Assembly (NCBI GenBank): GCA_005880755.1
Contig: VBGV01000053.1
Coordinates: forward strand, 1 to 9,057
Length of the DNA stretch: 9,057 bases
From: Chloroflexota bacterium
GTDB lineage: Bacteria; Chloroflexota; Dormibacteria; Dormibacterales; Dormibacteraceae
Direction of reading: 5' to 3'
The translations under genes were made by a program, and so were the position numbers. Below, piece by piece: positions 6,093-9,057 of the stretch. The notes beneath the pieces were generated by a model, which was given only the letters and a program-made list of their open reading frames with translations, ran no database searches and had not been told where the DNA came from. Each line of letters starts with the position of its first letter. Position 1 is the first letter of the stretch.

Positions 6093-6357
6093 AACCACTT
6101 CAGGCGGGCGGAACACGCCCTCCGAAACAGACGTCAGCCGGATGATCCGGGCCACCGTTGAAACCTGGAAACCCCGGCACGGCCCGGACTGGTCGGACAT
6201 GATGATCCGTCTTGCCGCCGCCGGGCCATCGCCGTGGGTCGTTTACACGACTGCAAGCGCAGCACTGGTTGTGATCCTCGTGACTGCCTTTTTGGTGGGT
6301 TCCTGGCTGCAGATCGGCGCCCTGGCGCAACCGATCGACAGCCACATGCACCACTAG
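6049..6357 (+). CDS. Small single-pass membrane protein coupled to the sigma factor; candidate anti-sigma factor
   Basis: 102 residues from ATG 6049, overlapping the sigma gene by 44 bases; ATG at 6067 (still inside the sigma gene) is an equally possible start, and neither has a strong ribosome site, as expected for coupled translation. Residues 1-61 are polar and probably cytoplasmic, with an amphipathic stretch DVSRMIRATVETWKPRHG (28-45). Residues about 63-85 (WVVYTTASAALVVILVTAFLVG) form one membrane helix. A short tail ends in HMHH outside. There is no cysteine at all, so it is not a zinc-binding anti-sigma factor (no HxxxCxxC). Gene order and topology fit an anti-sigma factor; sequence alone does not prove it. 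Its stop codon overlaps that of the convergent cyclodeaminase gene. Confidence 0.72.
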   Translation: MPRVRVMKVPYVEDKTTSGGRNTPSETDVSRMIRATVETWKPRHGPDWSDMMIRLAAAGPSPWVVYTTASAALVVILVTAFLVGSWLQIGALAQPIDSHMHH

Positions 6358-7307
6358 CCCAGGAACTCGACCTCGTCGTAGCCGCCACGCCGGCGCGCGG
6401 CGGCAACCACCACCGTGGCCGCGGCCAGGTCCCACAGGGCAAGGCCGTGCGACTCGAACAGGGTTATCCCCGGCCTCTCGGGCTTCTCCCAGCGGCCGGC
6501 GACCACCGCACCGAGCTCGACCGCCTGGTTCCAGTCGAACTTGCCCGACTCGTGGGCCTGGATTAGATCACCGCTCTCCAGCTGAGCATCGGCCAGCTGA
6601 TCGACGACCACCGTCTGCGCCCGTTCGACGAGCTCCGCGGGCACCTCGGCCCGGTTCCGGTAGTTGGAGCCGATGGCGGCGACGAGGGCGTGTGGCTCGA
6701 CCCATTTGGCTTCCAGCACCGGGGATTGGCTCGTCGTGACCGTGACCACGATGTCAGCGCCGCGGATCGCGGTCTCGGCGCTCGGTGAAGCGATCGTGGG
6801 CACGCCCAGCTGCTCTGCCTGCTCGGCCGCGAAAGCCCCGCGGCGCTCGGCGTTGCGGCTGAAGACGCGCAGCTCCTTGAGCTCGAGGACTCGGGACAGC
6901 GCCAGCGCCTGGGTGGCGGCCTGCCAGCCGGAGCCGATCAGCGCCACGGTCGCCGGGCCCGGCAGTCCCAACGCCTTGGCCGCCACCGCCGTCGCCGCGC
7001 CGGTCCGGTAGGCGCCCATGAAGTCGGACTCGATCAGCGCCTCGAGCGCACCGTCCAGCCGGAACATGGCGACGAGAAACCGCACCCGGCCGTTGGAGAC
7101 GGTATACGCCTTCAGGCCGGTGCATTTGCCGCCCGGGAAGGAGGCGAACAAGACGTTCAGGAGACCGCCCGGCGCGAACGCCCGCCGCCGCGGCTCGTTT
7201 TGGGCTTCGCCCTCGCCCAGCTCCCGCATCGCCTGCTCGAGCGAGGCGATGACCTCGTCCATCTCGATCAGGTCCTGGACGTCGCTCTCGCGCAAGATCA
7301 GCGCCAC
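6354..7307 (-). CDS. Ornithine cyclodeaminase/mu-crystallin family protein
   Basis: 317 residues from GTG 7307, giving MALILRESDVQDLIEMDEVI, which matches the usual start of the family; GTG at 7337 would add ten residues. Features in order: GGKCTGLKAYTV (59-70) with the substrate-carboxylate lysine candidate Lys66; SDFMGAYRTGAATAVAAKAL (94-112) with Arg101; the NAD(P)-binding loop LIGSGWQA (123-130); VVTVTTSQSPVL (187-198); VVVDQ...LESGDL (233-247), whose Asp236 is in the region of the catalytic aspartate; and FESHGLALWDLAAATVV (284-300). The family includes ornithine cyclodeaminase (ornithine to proline plus ammonia), alanine dehydrogenase, ketimine reductase and opine-type synthases, so the substrate cannot be fixed from motifs. 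The frame stays open far upstream over the antisense of hom, which is a shadow. It is divergent from hom, and their upstream regions share a long inverted repeat, hinting at common control. Confidence 0.92.
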   Translation of the reverse strand: MALILRESDVQDLIEMDEVIASLEQAMRELGEGEAQNEPRRRAFAPGGLLNVLFASFPGGKCTGLKAYTVSNGRVRFLVAMFRLDGALEALIESDFMGAYRTGAATAVAAKALGLPGPATVALIGSGWQAATQALALSRVLELKELRVFSRNAERRGAFAAEQAEQLGVPTIASPSAETAIRGADIVVTVTTSQSPVLEAKWVEPHALVAAIGSNYRNRAEVPAELVERAQTVVVDQLADAQLESGDLIQAHESGKFDWNQAVELGAVVAGRWEKPERPGITLFESHGLALWDLAAATVVVAAARRRGGYDEVEFLG

Positions 7308-7329
7308 GGCAGGGAGAATAGCGGCCTGA

Positions 7330-7520
7330 GATGTCACGCCCCCGAAGCGCCTCGCATCTTCGCGCCCTAGGCGGCCGGGCGCCTGCGGCGCTGAAGCCGG
7401 CGTCGACTCCTGCGCGCGCTCGGTCACGCACCACGGTGCGCTCCCTCGCGTGCTCGTCGTCTCCTTGGCTCCGGCCGCCGATGGCGCGAAATATGCTTCG
7501 GCGCTCGGGGTCGTGACATC
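7330..7520. repeat. Imperfect inverted repeat, about 50-base arms, spanning the divergent cyclodeaminase/hom starts
   Basis: The left arm (7330-7378) and the reverse complement of the right arm (7471-7520) align with about 41 matches in 50 columns and small gaps. Shared blocks in order are GATGTCACG, CCCCGA, GCGCC, GCAT, TTCGCGCC and GGCGGCCGG. The arms end at GTGACATC on both sides, at or next to the first codons of the two divergent genes. The roughly 92-base centre has no further long match but contains a smaller dyad, CGCACC-AC-GGTGCG (7427-7440). No flanking target-site duplication is seen. Confidence 0.75.
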
Positions 7521-7521
7521 G

Positions 7522-8817
7522 ATGTCGCAAGCCCGCCCTCTCAACGTCGGCCTGATCGGCCTCGGCACCGTCGGCTCGCAGATCGCCGAGCGGATGCTCA
7601 CCTGGGGTCCGCAGCTCTCGCGCCGGGCCGGCGTCGAGCTGTGCCTGCAAAAGGTCCTCGTCCGCGACGTCACCAAGAGGCGCACGATCGACATCTCGCC
7701 GGACCTGCTGACCGCCGACCCCGACGCGATCCTGGACGATCCCAGGGTCGAGGTCGTGATGGAGGTCGCTGGCGGCGACGAGCCGATGCGGTCGTACATC
7801 GAGCGCGCGATCCAGGCGGGCAAGCACGTCATCACCGCGAACAAGGTCGTCATGGCCAAGCACGGCCCCGAGCTCCTCGACCAGGCGGCGGAGAAAAACG
7901 TCGACGTGTATTTCGAGGCGGCCGTCGGCGGTGGCATCCCGCTGATCAGCACGTTCCGGACCGACCTCCAGGCCAACCGAATCGAAAGCGTTTCCGCGGT
8001 GATCAACGGCACGACCAACTACGTGCTCGGGCGCATGGCTGCGGCCGGCCTGTCCATGGCGGACGCGGTGCGCGAGGCGCAGGACGCAGGCTACGCCGAG
8101 GCTGACCCGACCGAAGACGTCGGCGGCTATGACGCGACGTACAAGCTCGCCATCCTCGCGTCGATCGCGTACGAGATCAAGGTCCGGCCCGACGAGATCT
8201 ACCGCGAGGGGATCCAAGGGATCGAGCCGGTCGATTTTCGATACGCGCGCGAGCTCGGTTACGCCATCAAGCTGGTCGCGCACACGCAGCGTCACACCGG
8301 GAGGGTGGAGGCGCGCGTGCATCCGGCGATGATCTCGCTCGACCATCCGCTGGCCCGTGTCGAAGGCGCGGAGAACGCGGTGTTCGTCGAAGGCGACCTG
8401 GTCGGGAAGGTGCTGCTGATGGGACAGGGCGCGGGGGGCAGGCCGACCGCGTCAGCCGTCGTCGGCGATCTCATCGACCTGGCTCGCTCCATCCGTCGGG
8501 GCGTCCAGAGCCGTCCATCCTTCAGTTTCGACGACCGGATCGGCGTGGTCCCCATCGGCGAGGTGAAGACGCGCGCGTATTACCGGATCCGCGTCGACGA
8601 CCGGCCCGGCGTGCTGGCGGCCATCGGCCAGGTGTTCGCCGAAGAGGGCGTCAGCATCTCGAGCTTCATCCAGAAGGACGCGTGGTCCCACGATATGACG
8701 GCGGAGCTGGTGGTCACGACCCATCCATCGCTCGACGCCAGCCTGCAGAAGGCGCGGGAGCGGATGGAGCGGCTCGAGCCCGTGCACGCGGTGTCGTCGT
8801 TCCTTCGCGTCTTTTAG
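7522..8817 (+). CDS. hom: Homoserine dehydrogenase
   Basis: 431 residues, the standard length of the monofunctional enzyme, which reduces aspartate semialdehyde to homoserine with NAD(P)H on the way to threonine, methionine and isoleucine. The N-terminal Rossmann loop is GLIGLGTVGSQIAERML (10-26). Next come ITANKVVMAKHG (104-115), the substrate-domain block FEAAVGGGIPLI (131-142), INGTTNYVLGRM (161-172), and AEADPTEDVGGYDATYKLAILA (192-213) with catalytic Asp/Lys candidates Asp204 and Lys208. A C-terminal ACT domain (about 352-431, YYRIRVDDRPGVLAAIGQVF) suggests feedback control by threonine or a related amino acid. I chose ATG 7522, giving a normal short lead-in; GTG 7513 is an alternative, and the frame stays open to 7450. 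A weak TATGCT (7492-7497) is the only -10-like element seen. Threonine synthase starts 12 bases downstream, so this is a threonine operon. Confidence 0.96.
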   Translation: MSQARPLNVGLIGLGTVGSQIAERMLTWGPQLSRRAGVELCLQKVLVRDVTKRRTIDISPDLLTADPDAILDDPRVEVVMEVAGGDEPMRSYIERAIQAGKHVITANKVVMAKHGPELLDQAAEKNVDVYFEAAVGGGIPLISTFRTDLQANRIESVSAVINGTTNYVLGRMAAAGLSMADAVREAQDAGYAEADPTEDVGGYDATYKLAILASIAYEIKVRPDEIYREGIQGIEPVDFRYARELGYAIKLVAHTQRHTGRVEARVHPAMISLDHPLARVEGAENAVFVEGDLVGKVLLMGQGAGGRPTASAVVGDLIDLARSIRRGVQSRPSFSFDDRIGVVPIGEVKTRAYYRIRVDDRPGVLAAIGQVFAEEGVSISSFIQKDAWSHDMTAELVVTTHPSLDASLQKARERMERLEPVHAVSSFLRVF

Positions 8818-8829
8818 AAGAGTCGAGGC

Positions 8830-9057
8830 ATGGGTGTCATAGCTCGCTATCGCGAACACCTGCCCATCGGACCCGCCACGCCGGAGGTCGACCTCAGCGA
8901 GGGCTCGACGCCGCTCGTGCCGAGCAGCAACATCGGCCGCGCGCTCGGCCTGAAGCACCTCTACTTCAAGTACGAGGGCCTCAATCCGACGGGCTCTTTC
9001 AAAGACCGGGGCATGGTGGTCGCGGTGGCCAAGGCGCTCGAGGGTGGAAGCCGCGTC
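8830..9057 (+). CDS. thrC: Threonine synthase, 3' partial (first 76 residues)
   Basis: The ATG at 8830 is 12 bases after the hom stop, with a purine-rich AGAAGAG at 8816-8822 as ribosome site. The frame is open to the window edge. Visible family features: LSEGSTPLVPSSNIGRALG (22-40), LYFKYEGLNPTGSFKDRGM (44-62), in which Lys58 of SFKDRG is the lysine expected to bind pyridoxal phosphate. The enzyme converts O-phosphohomoserine to threonine, the last step of the pathway. The N-terminus is short and lacks the long lid domain of the E. coli-type enzyme, fitting the shorter plant/actinobacterial-type class. Its place directly behind hom supports the assignment; homoserine kinase may follow outside the window. 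Confidence 0.93.
   Translation, partial: MGVIARYREHLPIGPATPEVDLSEGSTPLVPSSNIGRALGLKHLYFKYEGLNPTGSFKDRGMVVAVAKALEGGSRV

Noticed and set aside
7330..7520. An insertion sequence or MITE explaining the inverted repeat
   Set aside because: No flanking target-site duplication and no transposase; kept only as an alternative explanation in the finding.
7338..7521. A T-box riboswitch or attenuator leader for threonine ahead of hom
   Set aside because: No T-box core (TGGNACC type), no leader peptide with runs of Thr/Ile codons, and no terminator with a T-run before hom.
6354..8018. A 554-codon minus-strand frame extending the cyclodeaminase far upstream
   Set aside because: Residues beyond about 7337 have no family similarity and lie antisense to hom; the enzyme's normal N-terminus begins at 7307.
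6754..8346. A 530-codon minus-strand open frame antisense to hom and in another frame of the cyclodeaminase
   Set aside because: Arg/Asp/His-rich shadow composition, no motif, and it overlaps two well-supported genes.

Overview
The window is a GC-rich bacterial chromosome segment with GTG and TTG starts, few strong ribosome binding sites and possible leaderless starts. This suits a high-GC Gram-positive or a soil Chloroflexota/Dormibacterota-type lineage; no marker here settles it. No phage, insertion sequence or CRISPR array is visible.

Left part (1-3080, + strand): the C-terminal 593 codons of a large LuxR-type regulator, running in from outside the window; a small exported or membrane-anchored protein carrying two copies of EQIAHNRSE; a strong terminator-like hairpin; then a SAM-dependent methyltransferase of the TIGR00027/LCMT type. 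A short gene-free gap follows, holding a sequence like the 3' end of a tRNA.

Middle (3224-5540): a two-gene minus-strand operon (TetR regulator, then a cupin 3 bases after it), a 300-base divergent intergenic region with a promoter-like element and a long inverted repeat, and a plus-strand SnoaL-like protein. Behind it lies the C-terminal remnant of a decayed secreted-type protein, broken by an apparent Trp-to-amber change.

Right part (5541-9057): an ECF sigma factor whose 3' end overlaps a small cysteine-free single-pass membrane protein, a candidate anti-sigma partner; an ornithine cyclodeaminase/mu-crystallin family enzyme on the minus strand, converging on it with overlapping stop codons; and, divergent from that enzyme, homoserine dehydrogenase followed 12 bases later by the start of threonine synthase, a threonine-biosynthesis operon running off the right edge. 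The upstream regions of the two divergent genes are imperfect inverted copies of each other over about 50 bases each.

Most genes belong to known families. The parts least explained are the 50-base inverted duplication at the cyclodeaminase/hom divergent starts, the tandem-repeat exported peptide, the sigma/membrane-protein pair, and the inverted repeat between tetR and the SnoaL gene. I see no clearly new defence or mobile system.
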